A stretch of 64,000 nucleotides of DNA from NCBI RefSeq assembly GCF_000226095.1, contig NC_016478.1, positions 2,966,001-3,030,000 of the forward strand, in the 5' to 3' direction. The position numbers were made by a program, and so were the translations under genes. Origin of the DNA: Thermothelomyces thermophilus ATCC 42464 (Eukaryota > Ascomycota > Sordariomycetes > Sordariales > Chaetomiaceae). Shown piece after piece: positions 34,857-43,842 of this stretch (position 1 is its first letter; each line of letters opens with the position of its first letter). Below the pieces are notes generated by a model, which saw nothing but the letters and a program-made list of their open reading frames with translations, had not been told where the DNA came from and made no database searches.

Positions 34857-37718
34857 CTAGACACTGCGGGCCTGCTCTATGTACTCGGCGCCGGGCGTCT
34901 CGTACTGGCTTACAAAGTACTTTGTAACATGGCGCGAGAACCAGTTGGTGAATTTGATGAGCTCCTCGCGAAGACGGTTGACGGACTGCTGGTCCATGTT
35001 CGTCTGAGCAATGAGCTCGGGGAGGGAAACTACGGGCCCAGAGCCGGTCAGTCATTGCTCGTTTCCTATGTTTGAGTGGGTGGGAGAGAATAGCCGTACC
35101 GAGAAGACGGGAGAGGTGCTCGGCACCGTACGTGTCGACGGCGCTCTTGTGCTTGCCGTCGGGCTGGGACCAGAGCTTGTGCATCTCGTGGTACTGTGCG
35201 CGCTCGAAGCTGTAATGGGCGGTGTTAGCGTGAAGAGACGAAAAAATTAGAAAAAGAACTAAACGAGGGGACCTTACCGGTACAGCAGAATGCGACCAAG
35301 GGCCTTGTCGAAATACTCACGCAGACCGGCAACTGTCTCTTCCAAAATGTCGAGTGACGCGCTGCCCTGCTCACGATTTGGTTTCTCGTGAGCCAGGTAG
35401 TCGTCCAGAATCTCGTCGACAGGGTGCGGATGGGGAAGCGGGACGAGCTGCTGGTTCTTTGTGACGTTCTCCCAATCGTCGACAAGCATTGCCTTGAGAT
35501 GGTCAGGCACCGGGATCTTGATTGACGGACGGTTGTGGAAATTGTCCTCCTGTGACTGATTAGCATTGTCCTGTCGGACGGTTCGTCAAGATGGAAATAA
35601 TCAAAACAAGCACAACCGGCTCGGTCCACTTGGATCAGAGTGCAACTAGCATTTACACAAGAACATGAGAAAATAAAGGGAAAAAAAGACGAAAAAAAAT
35701 ATAAAAAAAAAACAGCTCCGTCCCGGCCATACATCATCGAGTGCCCACTTGGACGTTCTGATGACTGCCTCACCAGCGACAGAATTCCGCTTCGCTGTCG
35801 CGGACGCTCCGTCAGAAACATACATGGTCAGCAATACTGTGGTTAAGTGTCCCATTGGACCGCGTTGGGCATGTTTGAGGATCGGAATAGGGCGGCTCTG
35901 ACGGCCTTCCAGCAAGCGGAATGTTGACTTCTGGATCCATGTGCTCAAAATACGCCTGGAGCTTCTTGGTCCAGGTCTTTCTAGACCTGGCTTGCCGGAT
36001 CTTGGGATGGTTATGGCCAATGCCGGGTCCTTTTTGTATCACCATCGCATAGGAGTCGTCGAACTTGGTTTTCCCCCGGCTGTCCATGTAGCTCGACGTC
36101 CCCGCCGTTGGCAGCTTGAGAAGGTTGTCCTGGCCATTCTCGAAATCGAAGAAGGCAGCCTCCTGTTCTCTCCAGCGCTTCTCGTCCCATTCCTCGTCCG
36201 CCTTCTTGGGCTCCGAGTTCTGGGAGGCTTGCGTAGGCGTCAAAGATTCCAAGCCCTGTCCCCGAGCCCCTTTCCCACTCTGCCTCGAAGCATTGACTGT
36301 CGCTCTCTTTAGGAGGTTGGCTGGCTCCTTGTTCTTGACGATCCCACTGTTGCTGCGCGCGAGTCGAGCGCTGCGCCGAAGGGGGGCTGCCGTTGTGGTA
36401 GTGGTTTGGGTCTTCATTCTGACGAAATCGCAGAAATGACGGCTGTTGAATTTCCAAAGAAGTACTCAAACCAAGTAGAGGATTGAAGGACAGAACAAGG
36501 TTACAGCAAGAAGACGAGCTCTTGATGGCAAACTTCTTGTTGACTAAGGAGTGGTTTGGTGTTTGATGCGTCGTTGTGGGAGGGGATTGAAGGGAGTTCG
36601 ACCTTCAAATGACGGGAGCGACGCGGCTGCGCTCCCGGGAAGCGAGTAAAGTTGGTCGCTGGTGTTGATTCCGTTGCGAAGGGGGCCCGAGGAGAGAGGC
36701 GCTTGGTTCCGGTCCGGGGAGTGACAACCTCGCCCTCCGGGTGCGGGTGACTTCCGAGTGGTGAGTTTTCGGGGGAAAGCTGAGAACAGAGGTGCAATTG
36801 CGCCGTGTCTGACCGGCAGACAGTTGTGACACTCCTCGTTCGAAATTGGGCCGGAATCTGGGCAGGTGTCCCGGATGTTCCCAGGGATAAGGGAGTGCTG
36901 CTGCCGTCCTTGAATTGTTCGAATGCTCTCTTTGGAGCCGGTGACGGTGTTGTGTGCGGAGCAGCCTTCGAGTTAAGTTGCTTCGAAGAACAGAGCTCCG
37001 TTCGGGTTGTCGACAGCCAGGGGTTGGGGGAGGGGAGGCCGGAGGATATCCTCGAGGAGCATCCCTTTTCTGCTAGAGCAACCCGATTCAGTGGGAGCCA
37101 CAATAGATGCACTCGCATCTCGCAGCTCCCACAATAGCAACTTCGGAAACCCAACAAGGCAAAAACAATGCGAGAAACACGCCAAATCAATCGAGAATGC
37201 AAGGTAAATGGAAACGCTCTTAAGAACAACAGAAACAAGAGTTAAAAACACAGAACACAGCGACTCACCTGCTCCAGATCATAGTCCCGGGCTCTCCGTG
37301 GACCGCGGCCGCTGGTGGTGGCGGCGCCTGCGGTGCGCTCCTCGCTGCCGCGGGCTGAGCCCATGTCGGAACCGTTTGCTGCGCGAGCGGCGGCTCCGCC
37401 CTTCTTGGCCGACTGCTTGGTCGACTTGCCGGACTGCAGCGACTTATACTGGGCCAGGAGCTGGGCGGCCAGGTCCTTGTTCTCCTCGGTGAACTTGCGG
37501 ACGCGGTCCTGCGGCACCCAGTCGTCCCAGCTGCTCTTCCAGCCCTTGTAATGGATCTTGTACTGCCAGCCCTCGCCGTTCTCGGCGGGCATGATGTCGA
37601 GGATCTTGGCCTCGTACAGCATATCCATGTGGAAGCAAAGTACGCGCTCGTCCTTCTGGAAGGGCGGCTGCTGCTGCTGGTGGTGGTGGTGGTGATGGTG
37701 GTGCTTCTGGGGAGGCAT
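34857..37718 (-). CDS. eaf3: EAF3/MRG15-type chromatin protein (NuA4 and Rpd3S subunit)
   Basis: Four exons, 37718..37269, 35549..35278, 35209..35100 and 35029..34857, give 334 residues. After an N-terminal His8/Gln run comes the chromo-barrel (DERVLCFHMDMLYEAKILDI ... WQYKIHYKGWKSSWDDWVPQDRVRKF, about residues 20-75). A basic linker follows, then the MRG domain (IKIPVPDHLKAMLVDDWENVTKNQQLVPLP ... YFVSQYETPGAEYIEQA). By family knowledge it reads methylated H3K36 and recruits histone acetyltransferase and deacetylase complexes. All phases close. The striking point is intron 1, 1719 nt (37268..35550), against 60-110 nt elsewhere in the window; it contains another ORF on the same strand. Donor (GTGAGT) and acceptor (CACAG) are normal. 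Confidence 0.93.
35812..36417 (-). CDS. Hypothetical ORF nested in eaf3 intron 1
   Basis: 201 codons from an ATG with fair context (CAGAATGAA), fully inside the first intron of eaf3 and on the same strand. The protein starts Thr-rich, has RRSARLARSNS (basic, nuclear-like) and an acidic, Trp-containing patch (ADEEWDEKRWREQEAAFFDFENGQDNLL), then a basic C-terminal part (RQARSRKTWTKKLQAYFEHMDPEVNIP). I recognise no domain. Upstream, an open reading lacking an early ATG (37118..36501) could be joined to it by a 62-nt intron (GTAACC/CAACAG) in phase, giving a longer protein. A donor-like GTATGT near 35825 might extend the 3' end. It could be a nested gene, an alternative exon of eaf3, or chance. 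Confidence 0.4.
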   Translation of the reverse strand: MKTQTTTTTAAPLRRSARLARSNSGIVKNKEPANLLKRATVNASRQSGKGARGQGLESLTPTQASQNSEPKKADEEWDEKRWREQEAAFFDFENGQDNLLKLPTAGTSSYMDSRGKTKFDDSYAMVIQKGPGIGHNHPKIRQARSRKTWTKKLQAYFEHMDPEVNIPLAGRPSEPPYSDPQTCPTRSNGTLNHSIADHVCF

Positions 37719-38439
37719 GGTGATTCGTTGATGAGAGTTGGACGAGGAGAGATGAGAGATAAGCAGCCGGGAAGGGTGCGAAAGGAAGAGAGGTCTTGGA
37801 TCTTGAAGTGGTGAAAAAGGAGGGGGTGGGGGGTCGGGGAGGGGGGAACTGATGCCAAAAGTCGTCTGATGAAGGGTGTTTGAGAACCGAGGAGGCAAGT
37901 AAAAAATTTCTGCAGCCCCTTTGGACTGGTTGTGATGGCCAAATCAGGGAGTGTCGAGTCCTTCCTCAGTCACGATTTGAGAATGGAAAGAGACTGACAA
38001 CTCACGGGCCGGAGCACTGCCGGGAGTCGGATTCTTCCAGTCTCTCACGCAATAGCAACCGTCACGGTCAGTCAAGCAGTATTCAATGTGAGCCACGGCG
38101 TTTGGCGATATAATACAGGCGGATCCGGTGAGAGAAGGCGTCGTTGGTGGTGAGCAGAGAAGAGACCGTTCTCTCTCTGTGCATGCATCAAGGGGAGTGC
38201 AGTGCACGGATCACATGAACACGCGACGCCCCATTTACGCGCCTGCCTTGGTACGCACCACGCCGGTCCCCTCCCCTTCCTCCCCTTCCCGCTGCCCTCC
38301 AAACAAAGGGGATTAGGCGTCGGGGGGATTGCCGTGAGACAGGAGCTACCCCCTACCTTCAATAACCGAGCCAGCCCATCATATCAACCACGGGCCTTGT
38401 TGTCTTTTCGTCCGCAACGCTCCGAGGCAGACCCAGGAA
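37719..38439. promoter_or_regulatory. Divergent promoter region eaf3 / nkp2
   Basis: About 720 bp between divergent start codons. The eaf3 leader is unusually rich in CT on its own strand (37740-37880). No ORF kept. Confidence 0.45.
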
Positions 38440-39066
38440 ATGGCGCCGACAGAGCAAACTATCCTCAGCAATTACCTGCTCGCCCCAGCGCAGCTGCCTG
38501 CCATCATCTCGCTGCAGGAATTCACTGCTCTATTTCCTCGGAAACTGCAGTCGTCTCCCAGGATCCGCAGTCTCTACCGCGACTTGCAGAGCCAGAGAAA
38601 TGCTGTCGTGGACCATGTGGCCGCCCAGATTGAGCAGGAGGCAAAGCATGGAAAGGCAATGCGGCGTGCCGTGATCAGGTCAAAGCGGGAGGCAGAGGCC
38701 CAAGAGCAGGACGATGAAATCGAGATTGAGAGGATGGTAAGTTCGGATCTCGTTCCGAGCAAGCTCGAACTGGATTTGCATCGGCTTGCTGACTGCCCCC
38801 CCCCGCAGCTGGGAAACTGGTCAGAGCCGCAGAACGCAAAGCACAGTCTGGCCTCCATCCTCCCCGACATGGAGGGCGCCATCGGCGCGCTAGAAGCTGA
38901 GCTCCAACTCCTGGAGGAAGAGGAAGCATCCCTGCTCGCCTCTGTGCGGCAGACCGTCGGCGCGATGAGCGACCTGCGCTACGGCCGCCTGGCTAATAGC
39001 CAGCTCCCGGAACAGGTACTAGACGGCCTGGGCAATCTAGAAGAGATTTGCAGGTCAAAGAATTGA
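38440..39066 (+). CDS. Kinetochore protein of the Cnl2/NKP2 family
   Basis: Two exons, 38440..38736 and 38809..39066, give 184 residues. The 72-nt intron (GTAAGT ... GCTGACT ... CGCAG) has no in-frame stop and is a multiple of three, so unspliced RNA would code for 208 residues. The N-terminal block TEQTILSNYLLAPAQLPAIISLQEFTALFP is the Cnl2/NKP2 signature. The rest is mostly coiled coil (LYRDLQSQRNAVVDHVAAQI, LEAELQLLEEEEASLLASVRQTV). In yeasts Nkp2/Cnl2 is part of the inner kinetochore (Ctf19/Mis6 network). Only 2 kb away lies a CENP-Q-like gene of the same network. Confidence 0.87.
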   Translation: MAPTEQTILSNYLLAPAQLPAIISLQEFTALFPRKLQSSPRIRSLYRDLQSQRNAVVDHVAAQIEQEAKHGKAMRRAVIRSKREAEAQEQDDEIEIERMVSSDLVPSKLELDLHRLADCPPPQLGNWSEPQNAKHSLASILPDMEGAIGALEAELQLLEEEEASLLASVRQTVGAMSDLRYGRLANSQLPEQVLDGLGNLEEICRSKN

Positions 39067-39497
39067 GGATTCTGTTCGATCCGTTGTGTGTGTGTGCCTG
39101 TCCGTGACTTGCCCTCCATTACAAAACCAATGATACGGGAAACTCGTCCCTCTCAGCCCGCCGCCGTCAAACCGAGAGCCAACAGAACAGAGGCGGCCTA
39201 CTGAGTAATTACAGTACTAACATTTGAATGACCCTATCCAACATATAAGACAAACAGATCCCAATGTTCATTCGTTCAAGCCCCTTCATCACATTTATGA
39301 ACGGGCATCTCCGGGAGGAGCGGCGCGCGGCGCGGCGGGGGCAGCGGGCCGGTTGCCAAGGCCCTCCATGCGGCGGTTCCTAACGCCTTTCAGTCAACAC
39401 ACTCCGCTACTACACACGCACACACACACACACACAAACGATACAGAGCGATCTCGTAAAAGAAAGTCGGTGCACTAGGAAATGAGGAGGGGGGAAC
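39067..39497. other. Convergent 3' spacer
   Basis: About 430 bp with a short CA microsatellite near 39416-39436. No gene. Confidence 0.4.
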
Positions 39498-40434
39498 CTA
39501 CATCATGGTCCTGCTGAGGAACGACACCAGCAACATCATGCCCCACGACGGGATGGCGTTCAGGGCCCAGAAGACGTAGCCCAGGGGCACGGCGAGCCCG
39601 AGCTTGGCGAGCTTGCCCTCGGTCGGGTGGAAGTAGCCGTCGGGCGGGATGGTGCGCCAGCCGGCCTCGGTGCGGTTGGCGGCCGTGTACGCGTCGACGA
39701 CGTCCTGGGCCGTGACCGTCGTCAGGTTCACGCGCTTGGCCAGGATCTCGACGGGCGCCGGCGGCGCCGCCACCTGGAAGAGCCACAGCCCGCCCGTGCT
39801 GGCCGACCAGCTGTTGCAGAGCACCGGCTGGTCGTCGCAGTTGACCGATGCCAGGTGCGGCGACGGCTGCGACGCCGGGAGCGCCGCGAAGGGGAGCGCC
39901 GACTCGTTGAAGGCCGCCTCGATCTTGCCGCACTGGCCTGTTGTTGTTTTTTTTTTTTTTTTTTTTGGTTCTATCGGTCAGCCCCCAGATTTCCACTCGG
40001 TTATTGGTGTGTTGGTGGAGGGGAAACAAGAAAGAAGAGGAATTTTTGGGTGGGCGGGTTGGGGAGGGGGGAATTCCAGAGATTCACAACGCACCGTAGC
40101 ACGTCTTGTTCCGCCCGGTCAACAGAACCAACCACTCCTCAGGCTTGGTCGCGTCGGCCTGCACGGGCCCGTACAGCGTGTCCTTCCAGTTCTCGAGCGT
40201 GAGCGTCTCGATCTTCTTGGGCTCCACCACCTTCTTGGCCTTGCCCGCCTTGCCCGCCGCGGCGCTGGAAGCCGCACCAGCGGCCTGGTCGGCGGCCTGG
40301 CCCGCGTTGGGTATCGCCGCGCCGAAGCTGCTGAGGAAGTTCTGGAACTTGGCCTTGTATTGCTCGAACGGGCTCTCAGCGGCCGCAGACGCCAGGACCG
40401 GCAGCGCCAGCAGGGCGGTTGTGGAGAAGCGCAT
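39498..40434 (-). CDS. Thioredoxin-like secretory-pathway membrane protein
   Basis: Two exons, 40434..40095 and 39937..39498, give 259 residues. It has a signal peptide (MRFSTTALLALPVLASAAA), an Ala/Lys-rich stretch (residues 30-70), then EEWLVLLTGRNKTCYGQCGKIEAAFNESA, which resembles a thioredoxin-fold strand and turn with Cys pair CYGQC (three residues between, not the standard two), and later VNCDDQPVLCNSW. Two hydrophobic stretches close the protein (LGLAVPLGYVFWALNAIPSW and GMMLLVSFLSR). Likely an ER or Golgi membrane protein with a lumenal thioredoxin-like domain; the function is not known to me. The intron carries a 20-nt poly-T/A run at its acceptor side. Confidence 0.75.
39947..39966. 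repeat. T20 homopolymer inside an intron
   Basis: Twenty T on the plus strand (poly-A in the sense of the host gene), close to the acceptor of the thioredoxin-like gene's intron. Confidence 0.85.
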
Positions 40435-41100
40435 TTCGAAAAAAAAAAAAAAAATTAACCGAGAGCGTTTGATGCGACGAGATGGGTGGGCTGCTGGCGT
40501 TGGTGTTGATACGCGGGCACCGTAACCGTAGGGAACCCGGAGGGGGGGGAGTGCGCCGCAGAGGGGGGAGGGAGCGAGGTGAGGCGCTGGCCTATCAGGA
40601 TGATGTAAAGAGGGGCCAGCGCGCAGATGCCAGAAGATGCACGTTATTTACCGGACTCGACGGGAGATGCGAAACTACTCGGTAACAGCGCGGAAGCTTT
40701 TGTTGCTAGGAGATCAGCGGACAGGGCACAAAAAGACAAGAGATCACCGAGGTCCTCCTTTGGGAAAATGTGTACGGAATATTCCTCCTGATTGTAACCC
40801 TGCTCGTTTTCCCTTAGCGTGTCCGGGCCCGCGTTCCTCTCCCCCTTTTGAGTTCGTGGTCGACCGGGGGCTTTGCGACCGTTCGGGGTTAGTCAAACGT
40901 TAGGCGGGACTTCAGTGGGTCCTCCGGGGAAAACGCGTCGCGACCTGCTGTCGGACTGTGCGCCGCAACGCGCCGAGTCCCAGCAAGCCACAGCGGGACT
41001 TGGTGACCATTGGATGTGGCTCTAACATCAACACTCCCAACGCAACTCGAGGACCACAAACGGGCCATTCTCTGGCCGTCCATGCCCACATTCCGTTACC
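40435..41100. promoter_or_regulatory. Divergent promoter region of the thioredoxin-like and CENP-Q genes
   Basis: About 670 bp between divergent starts. An A14 run sits just upstream of the minus-strand ATG. No ORF kept. Confidence 0.4.
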
Positions 41101-43200
41101 ATGGTGCGTATTAATATCATTATTCATTCAATTTTAAATTTTTTTTGGTAGAGAATCACACTAACCGATGATTGCACAGGCGCCAGGCGAACCGAACCAG
41201 GAACGGAAACGCGGCCGGCCTCCCGGATCCTCCGCCGCGTCGAGGCATGGGCCCAAGTATGTCCATTCACAGAATCAAATGAGTCCTGACGCTGTCGCGG
41301 AGGCGGAAACCCCCCCCAAGAAACGAGGACGTCCGCACAAAAGGATCGATCCAGGGGCTCGAGATGAAGCTCAACCCGCAACCGAACAAGTCGACCAGAC
41401 GGCGCTGTCGGCTATGGCCCCAAAAAGGAGGGGGCGTCCGCCAAAGACTCGTGGCCCTGAACCGGCGGAGGAAGTTTCTCCCGAGGAGCGGCCACGCAAG
41501 CGAAGGAGGGAGGTAGAGGAAGAGGAGGAAGAAGGAGAACAAAGGGACGGCGGGAGAGGCAAGTCCCGTAGGTCGGACAAGGTATCGAACAATGCACCAC
41601 GGGAACATCCCGACGATCAAGGAACAGAGGAAGCGACACGACGGAAAGGAAGAGGTCGCCGGGCTGACGGGAGCCCTGTACGACCACCCCAGCGAGCATC
41701 TCAGGCCGAGAGCGGACAGGCAGAGAGAGCGAAAGGCAGATCGGGGCGGAAGCCGGCAAATCGTGAAGACCGGGGCGAAGACCGGGAAACGGACGAGACC
41801 TCTCAGCGCAGAAGTCGAAGGAAGCGCCTGTCTGTCGAAGATAAGCAAGAGGGGCCTGGCAAAGAGCCATCCCTAGGAGCTTCAGGTTCAGGCCCAAGCA
41901 CACAAACACAGGCCCCAGCAAAACGAAGGCGCGGCCGCCCCTCGCTAGCAGAAGTGTCCGTCTCGAGGGTTCAAAACCAGGCTTTTTCTCCTCAACCGGA
42001 GAAGATGCAAGCAAAGAAGAGGGGGCGGGAGCGCCCTCCTCGGGCTTCCAATCCCGACGCGGCCGAGTCGTCGCGCCAGGTCGCGGAACCATCGTCCTCG
42101 GACAGGCCAGCGAGACCGGCGGCAACCAACAAGCTCCCCAACCGGCGCACCTCCGCCGAAGCCACCGGGCCGGCCGGCGAGCCATCACGACAACAACAAG
42201 AAGATCCCCTCGACATGCTCGCCAAACACCGCCGCCTGACGGCCCTCACCCGACACATCCCGCGCGCGACCATCGCGTCCAAGTGGACGACCCTCTCGGC
42301 CCCGTCCATCGCGGCCGTCTCCTCCCTCCTGGCCGACAGCGCCCGCCCCGTGCTCCACCGCCTCCGCGACCGCGACCAGCGCCACGCGCAGGCCGCCCTC
42401 ATCCTGCGCACCTTCGCCGCCCGCCTGCACTCCAAGCTGGTCAAGGGCATGCCCTTCCCGCCCCCGACCGTCCCCGCGCCGAGGGGGAGGAGGCCGACGA
42501 AGGGGGGTTCTGGAGGAGGAGGAGGAGAAGGAGCGACGGGAGGAAACAGTGGCGGCGGCGGGGGAGGACACGAGGTCGAGCTGGACTTTGAGAAGACGGT
42601 CGACGCCATCGCGGGCCTGGAGCGCGCGCTGGATCCGCTGCTGCACAGCTTGGTCCTCCTGAGGCGGGAGAAGGAGCGGGAGGAGAGGGCGCTCGAGAGG
42701 GACTACGCGGCCCTGCGGCGGCTGGAGGCGAACGCGAGGGCGCAGGCCAGGGGCTGGAAGGAGGGCCGCGGGAGGGGCAGGGAGCACGTCCTGGTCGGGG
42801 GGCTCGTCGGGGCGGAGGGGGATAGGAATGGGGAAAGCGGTTCGTTGGAGCTTGTTCCGCCTTCGGCCAAGCACGGAGCGGGTGGTGCCGGTGGGGTTTT
42901 CAAGGTGAGTTCTCCTCTAGGTTTTTTTTTTTTTTTTTTTTTTTTTTTGCTCTCTCTCTTTGCTCTCCTTTCGTCTTCTGCCGGTTGGCCCGTGCTGATG
43001 ATGCGGTGCTGCAGGATCTGCAGGAGGAAGAACTGCTCGCCCTGTCGCAGCAGATTGGGAGCCACATGGAGAGCATGAAGAACAACTTGAGTCAGATCGA
43101 GGGGGTGCTGCCTGCTATTGCGAGAAGCAGAGCTGCGCTACAGGGAGTGCTGTGTGAGCATCTGGATCCGGAACAGTATGAACAGGTGCTGCTTGGGTAA
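41101..43200 (+). CDS. CENP-Q/Fta7-like inner kinetochore protein with AT-hooks
   Basis: Best read as three exons, 41101..41103 (only the ATG), 41180..42904 and 43015..43200, giving 637 residues. Intron 1 has GTGCGT, a perfect CTAAC branch and CACAG; without it, an ATG at 41168 inside the intron end would start the same frame. The N-terminal 260 residues are basic, acidic and Pro/Ser rich, with four or more AT-hook cores (RKRGRPPG, KKRGRPHK, KRRGRPPK, KRRRGRPS). From about residue 345 the CENP-Q-like helical region begins (DMLAKHRRLTALTRHIPRAT), followed by coiled coil and LQEEELLALSQQIGSHMESMKNNL. CENP-Q (Okp1 in yeast) pairs with CENP-U at centromeres. Intron 2 holds a T27 run. Confidence 0.82.
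42922..42948. repeat. T27 homopolymer in intron 2 of the CENP-Q-like gene
   Basis: Twenty-seven consecutive T, just 3' of the donor, in the sense strand of the intron. Confidence 0.9.
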
Positions 43201-43842
43201 ATGTCGATAAAAGAATACACAGACAGGGCTTGGTTGTGGACTGTGGCGGGCATTCACAAAGGTTGGCTTGACTTGGCTTGGCTGGCTCGACTTGGCTGGT
43301 TTCTGTATGGATATGATACCCTTGGTTTTGATCATGGTAGTTGGGATGGGAGACTTGAGTTGTACGTAGCATTCATTCATTGTCCGGGAGCATGGCATTG
43401 AATGTGTGGATTGTGTCCGCCCGAGCGTTGCACTCGTAGCGGCGCCAGCAGGTGCAGGTGGGGAGACCGGCCAGCGATCAACTAGTTCCTAACCTGCCTC
43501 ATCTGCTCATTCTTTTCTCTTCCTCTCTTCCATCTTTCTTTTCTGCTCTTCTGGAAGTTAAAAGGGGGGGGGGGAAGGGGAGGAACATCGAGACCATAGT
43601 TGGTCCGTGCACGATACCGGTACTTGCACTCATTGATTGCTGCCCCTATCCTTTTTGAGAATTGAGTAATTCCATCAAGGAAGGCATCAAGGCGAAAAAG
43701 CTTTGAGCGAACAATTCTAAAACCTTAGCCTGGCCTGGCCTGGCCCCAATTGGTTTGCGCATGGAAGAGGACTTTGATCTTCGAATAAATTGGTAAAAAG
43801 TCTTAAAACGCGACTGGTGTCGAGTTTTATATCGACAAGCAG
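43201..43842. other. Spacer CENP-Q-like gene / trm2
   Basis: About 640 bp; includes a GGCTTGACTTGGCTTGGCTGG-like imperfect repeat near 43262-43300 and a G-run near 43563. It must hold the trm2 promoter. Confidence 0.4.
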
